The notes: generated from the sequence alone by a model not told the origin. DNA of 64,000 nucleotides from UBA6115 sp012514225 (GCA_036756425.1 DAIOLC010000004.1:39106-103105), one strand, 5' to 3'; shown: positions 8,387 to 16,701, numbered from the stretch's first letter. Numbers and translations: made by a program.

Positions 8387-8412
8387 TTTGCGGTATTATA
8401 TCACACCGCAAA
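8387..8412 (-). promoter_or_regulatory. nagB promoter -10 inside an 8-base inverted repeat (putative operator)
   Basis: Arms TTTGCGGT (8387-8394) and ACCGCAAA (8405-8412) flank a 10-base centre holding the -10 TATAAT (minus strand, 8395-8400), about 25-30 bases upstream of the nagB start. A repressor bound here would block RNA polymerase. No good -35 is visible. The regulator is not identified. Confidence 0.5.
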
Positions 8413-8503
8413 GGTGGTCCGCATCAGAAAGTGACGCGGGCGAATGAGGGTCTCCGGCAGGGAAGTCCCGCAGGATCAATTCCATGCCGGGCTACATGCC
8501 GCC

Positions 8504-8887
8504 TCACATCCTGCCGAGCACCTCCTGCTTCTTTTTTGTGTACTCCTCGTCCGTGAGAATCCCTTTCCCATGCAGGAGGCCGAGTTCCTCCAAGACTTCG
8601 ACGTTTGATTTTGACTGGGTTTTTTCTGCGTCGGCATGGTCGGCTGCCAGTTCGTTTCCCTTCGACTCCGGGATTGGTGCGGCACCGGATTCTTCAACCT
8701 GCCATTTGTCTGAAGCCGGCTCATCCATATCTTCATTGCCATCCTGCCGGTGGATTGACAGCCAAAGGACGTAGACGAAAGCCATAATTGCGCATATGAA
8801 GGTCCACACCATCATGTCGCCGGCAGAAGCCCTGTTGTTGAAGGCGACCAGGAACGCGATGAGGTACGTCACCGCCGCTGTTTTCAC
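8504..8887 (-). CDS. SHOCT-domain membrane protein
   Basis: A 127-residue protein with two N-terminal hydrophobic segments (about residues 5-17 and 25-43), a charged low-complexity linker, and a C-terminal SHOCT domain at about 98-127: EELGLLHGKGILTDEEYTKKKQ. SHOCT domains are short tails that often mediate oligomerisation or contact with membrane proteins. The start is GTG at 8887, after AAGGAAGC, and overlaps the stop of the upstream small membrane protein by 4 bases, so the two are coupled. The function is unknown. Confidence 0.7.
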   Translation of the reverse strand: MKTAAVTYLIAFLVAFNNRASAGDMMVWTFICAIMAFVYVLWLSIHRQDGNEDMDEPASDKWQVEESGAAPIPESKGNELAADHADAEKTQSKSNVEVLEELGLLHGKGILTDEEYTKKKQEVLGRM

Positions 8888-9087
8888 GCTTCCTTTTTTG
8901 CCCCGCCGCTGCTGCCGATGCTGAACGCCCCGGCGATAATCAGCAGGATTGCAACCACCATGAACGAACCGGCAACCGGGGACCTGGAGGACGAATCGGC
9001 AAGATTTGACAGGGCAGACAGCATGGAGCCCTGGAAAAACACGAAGATTCCTGCAAGAATCGACAGGATTCCAAAAGCGGTGAACAT
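8884..9087 (-). CDS. Small two-helix membrane protein
   Basis: A 67-residue protein made of two hydrophobic helices (about residues 2-27 and 40-58) joined by a polar turn and ending in a short lysine tail, GGAKKEA. The first helix and turn are followed by SFMVVAILLIIAGAFSIG. No family is recognised. ATG at 9087 follows AAGGACGG. It is the first gene of a two-gene unit with the SHOCT protein. A GGACAA/TTGTCC inverted repeat at 9185-9199 lies in the divergent intergenic region upstream. Confidence 0.6.
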   Translation of the reverse strand: MFTAFGILSILAGIFVFFQGSMLSALSNLADSSSRSPVAGSFMVVAILLIIAGAFSIGSSGGAKKEA

Positions 9088-9256
9088 TGTTATCCGTCCT
9101 TCAGCGAATATTATCGGAAACTCTTTGCGTCCATTCCTGTATGCAGCGTATTCTACGGCACCGGAGCGGAAATCTCAACCGAAGGGACAAAAATTGTCCG
9201 CTTCGGGCGTGCCTCCGCCGCCGGTCTGCTGTTCCGGGGCGGTCTGGCAAACATGT

Positions 9257-9262
9257 TATAAT
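9257..9262 (+). promoter_or_regulatory. -10 element TATAAT of the serine hydrolase gene
   Basis: A perfect TATAAT stands 27 bases before the ATG of the serine hydrolase gene, with AGGAGGG between. No convincing -35 hexamer is seen at the expected spacing. Confidence 0.5.
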
Positions 9263-9288
9263 CCCCTTATCAAACAGGAGGGATTCAC

Positions 9289-10749
9289 ATGCCGGGACTA
9301 CGCCATGTTTCACACCCGGAGGCGCTGGGCCTGAGCTCCCGGGCCGTCCTGCGCTTTTTAAAATCCCGCGGCGGCGCGGGCCTGCATTCCCTGGCGCTCG
9401 TCCGGGACGGGAAGGCCTATTCGCTGTCCGTGGCGCCCTGGCGGGCGGATACGCCGCACACCCTGTACTCCCTGTCCAAGAGCCTCGTCTCCATGGCGGC
9501 GGGCATCGCGGTCGGGGAGGGCCTGCTGTCCTACGACGACCGCGTTTCGGAGGTGCTTGCGGACTGCCTGCCGACCGGGCATGACCCGCTGCTCCGGGAG
9601 GTGACCCTGCGCCACCTGCTGTCGATGACCTCCGGCCTGGACGAGCGGAGCGAGCTGCGCTCCCTGCGCGAACAACGCGACTGGGCGCGGGCATTCCTGT
9701 CCTACCCCGTCACGCATGAGCCGGGCGCGCATTTTCATTACAACAGCCATGGCACCTACCTGCTGGGGCGCATGGTGAGCAGGCGCTGCGGGGAGAGCGT
9801 CCGGGATTACCTGACGCCGCGGCTGTTCCTTCCGCTGGGCATCGGCAAGCCCCAGTGGGACTGCTGCCCGAAGGGCTACAACATCGGCGGCACGGGGCTG
9901 CACCTCTCCTGCCTTCAGCTGGCCCACGTGGCGCAGCTGCTGCTGTTTGACGGCGTCTGGGAGGGGAAGCGCCTGCTGCCGGAGGACTACCTGCCTCAGG
10001 CGACCGCCCGGCAGGCGGACACCTTCGACCCGGGCGCCAGCCCGCACTGGCCGGACTGGGAGAGCGGCTACGGCTGGCAGTTCTGGCTGGGGCCGAAAGG
10101 ACGGTACCGGGGCGGCGGCATTCACGGCCAGGTGATGCTGGTCGACCGGGGGAGCAACCTGGCGCTGTGCGTGACCGCGGGGCTGAACCGGGAGGGGACG
10201 CAGATGTCTGCGCTGCACGGGCTGATGGACGGGCTTCTGGCCCTGCCCCCCGGAAACGCGGCGGAACAGGCGGAGTTGGAACGGCTGGCCGGCAGTCTCT
10301 CCGAGCCCCCGCCGCCCGACGATGGGGAGCCGCCCTTCGGCGAGGGCAGCTACCAGGCCGCGGACGGGCGCCTGCTGCGGCTGGAGACCCCGGACGATGG
10401 CACCCTGCGGCTGTTCTACCAGCCGCCGGAGAAGGCAACCCCCTATGCCTTCGTCCTGTCGCGCCCGGAGGCGCACCGGGGCGCGTTCCGCACCCCCGCG
10501 GCCTTCGAGCGGCCGCAGCCCACCCTGGGCCGCTTCGGCGTCAGGGGCGGCGAGATGTTCGCCCAGGTGCTCCTGACCGAAGCCGCCTTCCGCTTCGACT
10601 TCCACCTCCAGCCAGTGCCGGGGGGCCTCCGCGTCCGCCTGCGCGCCGTGGGCGAGAAGAGCGGGACGTTTATGTTTGGGAGGACGGGGGAGGAGGGAGC
10701 CGGGGGACGCCGTCCCCCGGACCCCCCGGCATGGGATTCCATCCCTTGA
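9289..10749 (+). CDS. Serine hydrolase of the beta-lactamase (class C)/esterase family
   Basis: A 486-residue enzyme with the penicillin-binding fold. Seen: the SxxK nucleophile motif S61-L-S-K64 in LYSLSKSLVS, the second motif as HYNSHGTYLLG, DDRVSEVL before TLRHLLSMTSGL, and a GGIHGQ strand in place of KTG. There is no signal peptide, so it is probably cytosolic and acts as an esterase or peptidase. A C-terminal lipocalin-like extension follows the catalytic domain. The last 25 or so residues (GRTGEEGAGGRRPPDPPAWDSIP) are encoded by a dispersed GC-rich repeat, suggesting the original stop was lost or moved. ATG follows AGGAGGG. Nothing supports a role in antibiotic resistance. Confidence 0.85.
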   Translation: MPGLRHVSHPEALGLSSRAVLRFLKSRGGAGLHSLALVRDGKAYSLSVAPWRADTPHTLYSLSKSLVSMAAGIAVGEGLLSYDDRVSEVLADCLPTGHDPLLREVTLRHLLSMTSGLDERSELRSLREQRDWARAFLSYPVTHEPGAHFHYNSHGTYLLGRMVSRRCGESVRDYLTPRLFLPLGIGKPQWDCCPKGYNIGGTGLHLSCLQLAHVAQLLLFDGVWEGKRLLPEDYLPQATARQADTFDPGASPHWPDWESGYGWQFWLGPKGRYRGGGIHGQVMLVDRGSNLALCVTAGLNREGTQMSALHGLMDGLLALPPGNAAEQAELERLAGSLSEPPPPDDGEPPFGEGSYQAADGRLLRLETPDDGTLRLFYQPPEKATPYAFVLSRPEAHRGAFRTPAAFERPQPTLGRFGVRGGEMFAQVLLTEAAFRFDFHLQPVPGGLRVRLRAVGEKSGTFMFGRTGEEGAGGRRPPDPPAWDSIP

Positions 10750-10868
10750 CCCGGAGGGTATAAAGGGAATCTACCTGCGGATGGGTCTCGGCGTGATAAT
10801 GAAAAAGAATGGGTCAAGGGACGAAGTCCCTTGCGGGGGCGCGGGGGCCGGCCCCCGCAACACTCCCC
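10688..10868. repeat. Dispersed GC-rich repeat, copy C, overlapping a gene end
   Basis: The segment shares ATCCCTTGACCC, G-runs and C-runs with 4141-4258 and 5943-6066. It contains GGGGGACGCCGTCCCCC at its left, TATAAAG in the middle, GGGTCAAGGGACGAAGTCCCTTG, and GGGGGCCGGCCCCCG at its right. Its left 60 bases are inside the serine hydrolase reading frame; the remainder fills the gap to the next gene. Confidence 0.6.
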
Positions 10869-10882
10869 ATTACGGAGGCGCG

Positions 10883-11167
10883 ATGACAGGCAGTCTATGG
10901 GTCCGGGAAATCAGGCGCAACAGGATTGTTAGGGACACCGTCGTGCCTTGCGGGAAGGCGGGCTGGGAGGAGGCGCTGGCCGCCGCCTGCCGGGCGCTGG
11001 ACCTGGGCGTGCCGGTGGTGATGGAAAAGCACCGGCGGGACTTGTCCGATTTCGGCCAGGCGCGGTTCCTGCCGGAACACTTCCTGGAATCGGTGCGGTT
11101 CGACCGGCTGGAGGCCGAGTACTTCGAGCAAGGGGAAAAGGACGAAAAGCCGCGCGGCGCGGGCTGA
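10883..11167 (+). CDS. Small hypothetical protein
   Basis: A 94-residue soluble protein rich in charged residues, opening with TGSLWVREIRRNRIVRD and containing WEEALAAACRALDLGVPVVM and a run of acidic/aromatic residues near its end. No family is recognised with certainty; WVREIRRNRIVRD resembles small proteins found next to recombination or nucleotide-metabolism genes in Clostridia. ATG at 10883 follows a GGAGGCG site; the frame extends upstream into the repeat without a better start. It is 11 bases upstream of the DUF1643 gene, so the two are probably cotranscribed. Confidence 0.6.
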   Translation: MTGSLWVREIRRNRIVRDTVVPCGKAGWEEALAAACRALDLGVPVVMEKHRRDLSDFGQARFLPEHFLESVRFDRLEAEYFEQGEKDEKPRGAG

Positions 11168-11178
11168 AGGGGGAAGGG

Positions 11179-11784
11179 ATGCACGTACCCGGGACGAGCA
11201 TGCACCAGGCGGAGCTGAAGACCTTCGAGGAGGCGCTGTCCGAGGCGCCGCGGGAGGAATACGACCGGGGGAAGTGGCTGTACGTGCCGCCGTATTACAC
11301 GGAGTACCGCTACGTGCTGGGCACCCTGGGGGAAAGGCCGCTGCTGTGCGTGGGGCTCAACCCCTCCACCGCGGCGCCGGGCGCGCTGGACAACACCTTG
11401 AAGAGCGTGCAGCGCGTGGCAACGCACAACGGCTACGATTCCTTCCTGATGATGAACCTCTACGCCCAGCGCGCGACGCGGCCCCGGGACATGGACGCGG
11501 ACGAAAGCGGATTTTTACGCCGGGAAAACCTGGCCGCCTTCAGGTGCCTGCTGGGAAGGACGAAGGACGTCTGGGCCGCCTGGGGCGCGGTGATGGAGAC
11601 GCGGGGGTATCTGCGGGACTGCGTGCGCGATTTCGTGCGGCAGGGCCGGGCGGAGGGCGCCCGATGGCTCACGGCCGGGAGGCGCAGCGCCAAGGGCCAC
11701 CCCCACCACCCCCTGTACCTGAAAAAAGACAGCCCGCTGGAGCCCTTCGACGCTGAGGGCTATCTGGCCTCCTGGGAGGGATAG
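11179..11784 (+). CDS. DUF1643 domain protein
   Basis: A 201-residue protein with the DUF1643 signature LLCVGLNPSTA at about residues 55-65, followed by DNTLKSVQRVATHNGYDSFLMMNLYAQRAT, and a C-terminal KGHPHHPLYLKKDSPLEPF block with conserved His residues. The family is uncharacterised; its NPSTA loop and conserved His/Asp residues suggest a nucleotide- or sugar-phosphate-binding enzyme, which is inference. ATG at 11179 follows GGGGGAAGGG. It lies between a small unknown gene and a methyltransferase, each within 15 bases, as a three-gene unit. Confidence 0.8.
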   Translation: MHVPGTSMHQAELKTFEEALSEAPREEYDRGKWLYVPPYYTEYRYVLGTLGERPLLCVGLNPSTAAPGALDNTLKSVQRVATHNGYDSFLMMNLYAQRATRPRDMDADESGFLRRENLAAFRCLLGRTKDVWAAWGAVMETRGYLRDCVRDFVRQGRAEGARWLTAGRRSAKGHPHHPLYLKKDSPLEPFDAEGYLASWEG

Positions 11785-11786
11785 CG

Positions 11787-12599
11787 ATGGAGTTTGAGTT
11801 CCTGCGGGACATCCCCGGCAGCCTGGAACGCGCCCGGGCGCTGTATGAGCGGGTCTTCACGCGGGAGGCCGGGCGCCTGGAGGGGGAGGCGCTGTGGCTG
11901 GAAAGAAGGACCACCCTGCACGTGCTGGGGCAGGAGTTGGGACCGGGGAGCCGGGTGCTGGACCTGGGCTGCGGCGCGGGGGTATACGCGCTGCCCCTGG
12001 CGGCGGCCGGGCACCGGGTGACCGCGGCGGACCTGGTGCCCGCGCATATCGAACAATTGAAGGCCCGCGCCGCCCCGGGCATGGCGCTGGAGGCCGTTTG
12101 CCGGGACGCGCAGGGCGTCCTGGACGAAACGCCGGACGGGGCTTACGACACGGCGCTGTGCCTGGGCCCGATGTACCACCTGCGGGAGCGGGAGGAGCGG
12201 GTCCGGCTGCTGGCCGGCTGCGCCCGGGCGGTGAAGCCCGGCGGGCGGGTGCTGGCGGCCTTCATCAACAACGACTGGGTCATCGCCTCCATGACGCTGA
12301 CCCAGGGCGGGCACGGCTACATCCTCACGGGGGACTATGACAAGGAAACCTTCCGCTGCGAGGACTTCCCCCTCGTGTTCCACACCCTGGAGCAGGCGGA
12401 TGGGGAGACCGGGGCGGCGGGCCTGCGCGTCCTGCGGCGCGTCAACGCGGACGGGCTCAACGAAATCATGCAGGGCGACTTTGGCGCGCTGACCCCGGAG
12501 GAACGGGACGCCTGGTTCCGCTTCCACCTCTACCTGTGCGAGCAGCCCCAGCACCTGGGCGCCTGCAACCACTGGCTGTACGTGTGCGAGCCGCTGTGA
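11787..12599 (+). CDS. Class I SAM-dependent methyltransferase
   Basis: A 270-residue Rossmann-fold methyltransferase. Motif I is VLDLGCGAGVYALPLAAAGH at about residues 57-76, the acidic end of strand 2 is AADLVP, and the post-II/IV motif is TALCLGPMYHL, a pattern often seen in small-molecule methyltransferases of the UbiE type. The C-terminal third carries several aromatic and Cys residues (LCEQPQHLGACNHWLYVCEPL). The start lies 2 bases after the DUF1643 stop, so translation is coupled. The substrate is unknown. Confidence 0.88.
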   Translation: MEFEFLRDIPGSLERARALYERVFTREAGRLEGEALWLERRTTLHVLGQELGPGSRVLDLGCGAGVYALPLAAAGHRVTAADLVPAHIEQLKARAAPGMALEAVCRDAQGVLDETPDGAYDTALCLGPMYHLREREERVRLLAGCARAVKPGGRVLAAFINNDWVIASMTLTQGGHGYILTGDYDKETFRCEDFPLVFHTLEQADGETGAAGLRVLRRVNADGLNEIMQGDFGALTPEERDAWFRFHLYLCEQPQHLGACNHWLYVCEPL

Positions 12600-12669
12600 C
12601 GGACGGGAGCCCGCCAAAGGCGCTGGGTCGGAGCACAAACCGCCGGAACGTGAAAAGGAGGCCTTATCC

Positions 12670-13980
12670 ATGAACGTCGCGGAAAAACTGGCCGCGCTCA
12701 TCCGCTTCCCGACGGTCGCCAGGCCGGAGGGCGGGGAGGACGCCGCCGCCTTCTCCGGCTGCCGTCAGGCCATCCTGGACCTTTATCCCCGGGTCGCGGC
12801 CGCCTGCGGGCACCGGATCGTCGCCGGGCGGGGCGTGGTGCTGCGCTGGCAGGGGCGGGAAAAGCGCGCGTCCTGGGTGCTCATGGCGCATTACGACGTG
12901 GTGCCGGCACCCGAGCCGGACTGGGAGCATCCGCCCTTCTCCGGGGACATCGCGCAGGGCTATGTGCACGGCCGCGGCGCGCTGGACACCAAGGGCACGC
13001 TGGCGGCGATGCTGCAGGCGGCCGAAGAGCTGCTGGCGGAGGGGTTCGCCCCCCGGCAGGACGTGTTCTTCTGCTTTTCGGGGGACGAGGAGACCTACGG
13101 GCCGACCACCGGGGAAATCATCCGGTACCTGCGGGAGAACGGGCACACGCCGGATTTCGTGCTCGACGAGGGGGGGCGGCTGACCGGCTCGCCGCTGCCG
13201 GGGTTTTCCGGCCTGGCCGCGCTGGTGGGCGTGGCGGAAAAGGGCATGGCGCAAATCGTGCTCAAGGCGAAGGGCCCCGCGGGGCACGCCGCCCGCCCGC
13301 CCCGGGAAACGCAGGCGGACGTGCTGGTGCAGGCGATGGACAGCGTGCGCCGGAACCCCTGGCCCCAGCGCCTGACGGAGCCGCTGCGGGAATGCATGCA
13401 CGCCCTGGCCGGGGGGTGCGCCTTCCCCTGGTCGCTGATGAACCAGTACCCGGAATCCTTCCTGGGCGTGATATTCCGGCGCTTCGAGCGCCTGGCCGGC
13501 GAGGCGGGCGCCCTGACGCGCACCACCTGCGCGCTGACGCGGCTGTCCGGCGGCGTCGCGTCCAACGTGCTGCCCGGGGAGGTGTCGGCCGGGTACAACC
13601 TGCGCCTGCTGCCGGGGGACACGCCGGAGGGCGCGGCGGAGCGGATGCGGGAGGTGATCGGCGACCCGCGGGTCACGGTGGAACTGACGGACGGCAACCC
13701 GCCCAGCCCGGTCTCGGAAACCGGAGGGGAGGGGTTCGGGCGCCTGCGCCGTGCCGTATCCCGGGTGTGGCCGGGGGCCGTCACCGCGCCGTTTCTGATG
13801 ACGGGCGCCACGGACGCCTATCACTACAGCCAGTTCTGCCCCCGGGTCTACCGCTTCGGCCCCCTGCTGGCGACGCCCGAGGAAACGGCCTGTGTCCACG
13901 CCGCCAACGAGCGCGTTTCGGTGCAGGCGCTTTCCGACGCCGTGCTGTTCTACAAGGCGCTGCTGATGGGGGAGGAATAA
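12670..13980 (+). CDS. M20 family metallopeptidase (carboxypeptidase-like)
   Basis: A 436-residue di-zinc peptidase of the ArgE/DapE/CPG2 superfamily, cytosolic. Metal and catalytic residues are visible: H74 and D76 in MAHYDVV, D106 in GRGALDTKG, the catalytic pair E140-E141 in SGDEETYG, D167 in FVLDEGG, and a late His in TDAYHYSQFCPRVYRFGP. A dimerisation (lid) domain occupies about 205-330, with GPAGHAARPP. The WEHPPFSG motif is typical of members that cleave N-acyl amino acids or dipeptides; the exact substrate cannot be told. The ATG follows AAAAGGAGG. Confidence 0.9.
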   Translation: MNVAEKLAALIRFPTVARPEGGEDAAAFSGCRQAILDLYPRVAAACGHRIVAGRGVVLRWQGREKRASWVLMAHYDVVPAPEPDWEHPPFSGDIAQGYVHGRGALDTKGTLAAMLQAAEELLAEGFAPRQDVFFCFSGDEETYGPTTGEIIRYLRENGHTPDFVLDEGGRLTGSPLPGFSGLAALVGVAEKGMAQIVLKAKGPAGHAARPPRETQADVLVQAMDSVRRNPWPQRLTEPLRECMHALAGGCAFPWSLMNQYPESFLGVIFRRFERLAGEAGALTRTTCALTRLSGGVASNVLPGEVSAGYNLRLLPGDTPEGAAERMREVIGDPRVTVELTDGNPPSPVSETGGEGFGRLRRAVSRVWPGAVTAPFLMTGATDAYHYSQFCPRVYRFGPLLATPEETACVHAANERVSVQALSDAVLFYKALLMGEE

Positions 13981-14070
13981 AGGGGCGCGGCGTTTCCCGG
14001 GCCTCCGCCCGGGTATGCTGCCCCCGTCCCGGCGGGATTTGCCGGGAACAGGAGAAGGGAGGAGTCGATC

Positions 14071-14535
14071 ATGCGCGGCATCGTGCCGTTTCTGTGGTTC
14101 GCGGACAACAACGCGGAGGAGGCGGTGAACTACTACTGCTCCGTGTTCCCGGGCAGCCGGGTTGTCCATATCCAGTACTACCCGGACGAAAAGCTGGACC
14201 CGCATTTCGAGGGCATGGCGGGCAAGGTGCTCACCTGCGAGTTTGAGCTGGACGGCCGGCGCCTCATGGCCATGGACGGCGGCCCGCATTTCCGGCTCAG
14301 CGAGGCGTTTTCCCTGCTGGTGGAGTGCGAGGGGCAGGAGGAAATCGACTTTTACTGGGAAAGGCTGTCGCACGTGCCGGAAAGCGAACAGTGCGGCTGG
14401 TGCAAGGACCGCTTCGGCCTCTCCTGGCAGATTGTGCCCCGGGATATCGGGCGGCTGATGGCGACGGACGCCGCTGTCCGGAAGATGACGGGCATGAAGA
14501 AAATCGTCATCCGGGAGCTGGAAGCGGCGAAATAG
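14071..14535 (+). CDS. VOC family protein (PhnB/glyoxalase-like)
   Basis: A 154-residue vicinal-oxygen-chelate protein close to the PhnB/3-demethylubiquinone methyltransferase-like group (family pattern VPFLWFADNNAEEAVNYYCSVFP, then FELDGRRLMAMDGGP). It ends with DRFGLSWQIVPRD, the conserved tail of this group. Members of this subgroup have no established reaction. ATG follows GGGAGGAG. A converging second VOC gene lies 71 bases away across a terminator, but the two belong to different subgroups. Confidence 0.87.
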   Translation: MRGIVPFLWFADNNAEEAVNYYCSVFPGSRVVHIQYYPDEKLDPHFEGMAGKVLTCEFELDGRRLMAMDGGPHFRLSEAFSLLVECEGQEEIDFYWERLSHVPESEQCGWCKDRFGLSWQIVPRDIGRLMATDAAVRKMTGMKKIVIRELEAAK

Positions 14536-14553
14536 AAGGCGGGCGGCACAAAT

Positions 14554-14580
14554 TGAAGCGCGGCGTCAAGCCGCGCTTCA
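14554..14580. terminator. Bidirectional terminator between two converging VOC genes
   Basis: A perfect 11-base-pair stem TGAAGCGCGGC / GCCGCGCTTCA with a 5-base loop lies 18 bases after the upstream stop and 26 before the end of the opposing gene. It is symmetric, so it can serve both. Confidence 0.75.
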
Positions 14581-14606
14581 GGCATTCCGGAGGCTTTGAG
14601 GCGCCC

Positions 14607-15029
14607 TCAGGCCTCCATGGGCGAGGGCAGCATCAGCATCCAGTGGAAGCCGAACTTGTCCCTCAGCTGCCCGTACAGGGGGCTGAAGAAGGTGGGCTCC
14701 AGCGGCATCAGGATTTCCCCGTCCCGGGCCAGGAACTCGAAGGTGCCGCGGATGCGGTCCTCCTCGTCGTGGGTGACGGTAATCCAGACGCTGCTGCCCG
14801 GAGGGGTCGGAATCTGCCCGGGCATCTCGTCGGACATCATGATGTCCCCGGCGTAGGTCTTGAGGTTGGAATAGATGACGAGGTTTTCCATGCCCTTTGA
14901 CTGTGCCTGGTCTTCCTGGGGCATCTGCGAGAAACGCATGACGTAGGGGTCCGGCGCGTTGAAGGCCTTCTGGTAGTAGGCGAGGGCCTCCGCCGTGTTG
15001 CCGCCGAAGTTCAGGTATACGTCGATCAT
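14607..15029 (-). CDS. VOC family protein (PhnB-like)
   Basis: A 140-residue protein of the PhnB type: MIDVYLNFGGNTAEALAYYQ, then GDIMMSDEMPG, and a C-terminal DKFGFHWMLMLP. Such proteins dimerise into a VOC barrel; reported relatives range from resistance-like binders to unassigned proteins, so no reaction is proposed. ATG at 15029 follows AAAGGACGAAC; the longer upstream frame has no ribosome site and low-complexity sequence, so it is excluded. It converges with the other VOC gene and diverges from the DNA repair genes. Confidence 0.88.
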   Translation of the reverse strand: MIDVYLNFGGNTAEALAYYQKAFNAPDPYVMRFSQMPQEDQAQSKGMENLVIYSNLKTYAGDIMMSDEMPGQIPTPPGSSVWITVTHDEEDRIRGTFEFLARDGEILMPLEPTFFSPLYGQLRDKFGFHWMLMLPSPMEA

Positions 15030-15240
15030 GTTCGTCCTTTCCGCGCGTTCCGCGCCGCGTGGCCGCCGTTCGCGGGCTGTCCTTCCGCCCGCCCGCGGAA
15101 TATACCCGGCCCGCGCGCCGCTATGCGCCGCGCGTTTTCCGCGCTTCGCTCCGGGCGGAAAACCATGTCCGAAAATGGCGGGAAACGCGGGGCGCGGGTG
15201 GTATACTCCGGGTGGACGGAAGGGAAAGGGGGACGAGGGC

Positions 15241-16701
15241 GTGCAGGGGAGCCGCGCGGAGCTGTACGCGGCCTTCAAGGCCAAGGACAGCCGTTTCGAC
15301 GGCCGGTTTTTCGTGGGCATCCGGACGACGGGCGTGTACTGCCGCCCCGTCTGCCGCGCGCGGCTGGCCAAAGCGGAGAACTGCGAATACTTTGCCTCGG
15401 CCGCCGCCGCGCAGCAGGCCGGGTACCGTCCCTGCCTGATGTGCAGGCCGGAGCAGGCGCCCGGGCTTTGCCCGGCGGACGGGGCCGGCGCGGTGGCCGC
15501 CCGGGCGGCGCTGATGATGGAAGCGCTGCCGGGGGAGGGGGAGAGCCTGGACACGGTGGCCCGGACGCTGGGTTACAGCCCCCGGCACCTGCGGCGGCTG
15601 TTCGTCGCGGCGTTCGGCGTCACGCCGGTCGGGTACGCGCAGGCCAGCCGGCTGCTGCTGGCCAAAAACCTGCTGACCGACACCGGCCTGTCCGTCACGG
15701 AGGTCGCGATGGCGGCGGGGTTTGGCAGCTTGCGGCGCATGAACGGCCTGTTTAAGAAGCAGTACCGCCTGTCCCCCACCGCCCTGCGCAGGCAGGCGGC
15801 GGGCGGCGCGCCCGGCCGGGGCGTCACGGTGGCGCTGGGCTACCGCCCGCCCTACCCCTTTGGGGAGACGCTCCGCTTCCTGGCGCAGCGCGCCATCCCG
15901 GGCGTGGAAACGGTGGAAAACGGGGAATACGCCCGGACCGTCCGGCTGCGCGGCCGGGACGGCGGGGCGCTGACGGGCTGGATTCGGGTCTGCCACCTGC
16001 CCGGGCGCGGCGCTTTGGGCGTCACCCTGAGCGAGACGCTGGTGCCGGCCCTTCCCCAGGTCCTGTCCCGCGTCAAGCGGCTGTTCGACCTGTACTGCGA
16101 GCCGGACGCGGTCTACCGGGCCCTGGAGGGGATGAACAGGCTGCGCCCGGGGCTGTGCCGGCCCGGGACCCGCGTTCCGGGGTGCTTCGACCCCTTCGAG
16201 ATGGCGGTCCGGGCGGTGCTGGGGCAGCAAATCACGGTGAAGGCGGCCAACACCCTGGCCGGACGGCTGGCCCTGGAGCTGGGAACGCCGGTGGAGACCG
16301 GCATCCCCGGCCTGGCGCGCGCCTTTCCGGAAAAGGAGGATATCCTGGCCCTGGGCGGCGGAATCCGGGAGCGCCTGGGCGCCCTGGGCGTCCTCTCCGC
16401 GCGCGCCGACTGCATCCTCGGCCTGGCCGGGGCGCTGTCCCGGGGCGAGGTTGCGCTGGACCTATCCGCCGACCCGGAGCGGGACATCGAAAAGCTGAAG
16501 GAAATCCGCGGCATCGGGGACTGGACCGCCCAGTACCTCGCGATGCGCGCCATGGGCTGGCCGGACGCCTTCCCGGCGGCGGACGCGGGCCTGAAGAAGG
16601 CGCTGCCGGGCAGGACCCCCGGGGAGCTGCGGGCCCTGGCGGAGGCGTGGCGGCCCTGGCGCAGCTACGCGGTGATGAATCTGTGGAACGCGCTGCCGTG
16701 A
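15241..16701 (+). CDS. Ada-type methylphosphotriester sensor fused to AraC helix-turn-helix and AlkA 3-methyladenine DNA glycosylase
   Basis: A 486-residue three-part DNA alkylation repair protein. Residues 1-75: Ada zinc domain with C34, C38, C65 and C68, matching the spacing of Ada Cys38/42/69/72, so C34 is the likely methyl acceptor. Residues 80-190: AraC DNA-binding domain (LGYSPRHLRRLF, VAMAAGFGSLRRMN). Residues 195-480: AlkA N-domain and HhH-GPD glycosylase with IRGIGDWTAQYLAMR and the catalytic Asp in FPAADAGL. The protein probably senses methyl damage, activates transcription and excises alkylated bases. The start is GTG at 15241 after AAAGGGGGACGAGG; TATACT at 15202-15207 is a possible -10. 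The alkyltransferase gene follows after 65 bases. Confidence 0.9.
   Translation: MQGSRAELYAAFKAKDSRFDGRFFVGIRTTGVYCRPVCRARLAKAENCEYFASAAAAQQAGYRPCLMCRPEQAPGLCPADGAGAVAARAALMMEALPGEGESLDTVARTLGYSPRHLRRLFVAAFGVTPVGYAQASRLLLAKNLLTDTGLSVTEVAMAAGFGSLRRMNGLFKKQYRLSPTALRRQAAGGAPGRGVTVALGYRPPYPFGETLRFLAQRAIPGVETVENGEYARTVRLRGRDGGALTGWIRVCHLPGRGALGVTLSETLVPALPQVLSRVKRLFDLYCEPDAVYRALEGMNRLRPGLCRPGTRVPGCFDPFEMAVRAVLGQQITVKAANTLAGRLALELGTPVETGIPGLARAFPEKEDILALGGGIRERLGALGVLSARADCILGLAGALSRGEVALDLSADPERDIEKLKEIRGIGDWTAQYLAMRAMGWPDAFPAADAGLKKALPGRTPGELRALAEAWRPWRSYAVMNLWNALP

Noticed and set aside
9289..10749. Possible beta-lactamase resistance gene
   Set aside because: There is no signal peptide, the KTG motif is replaced by an HG motif, and a C-terminal extra domain is present; a general serine hydrolase is the safer call.
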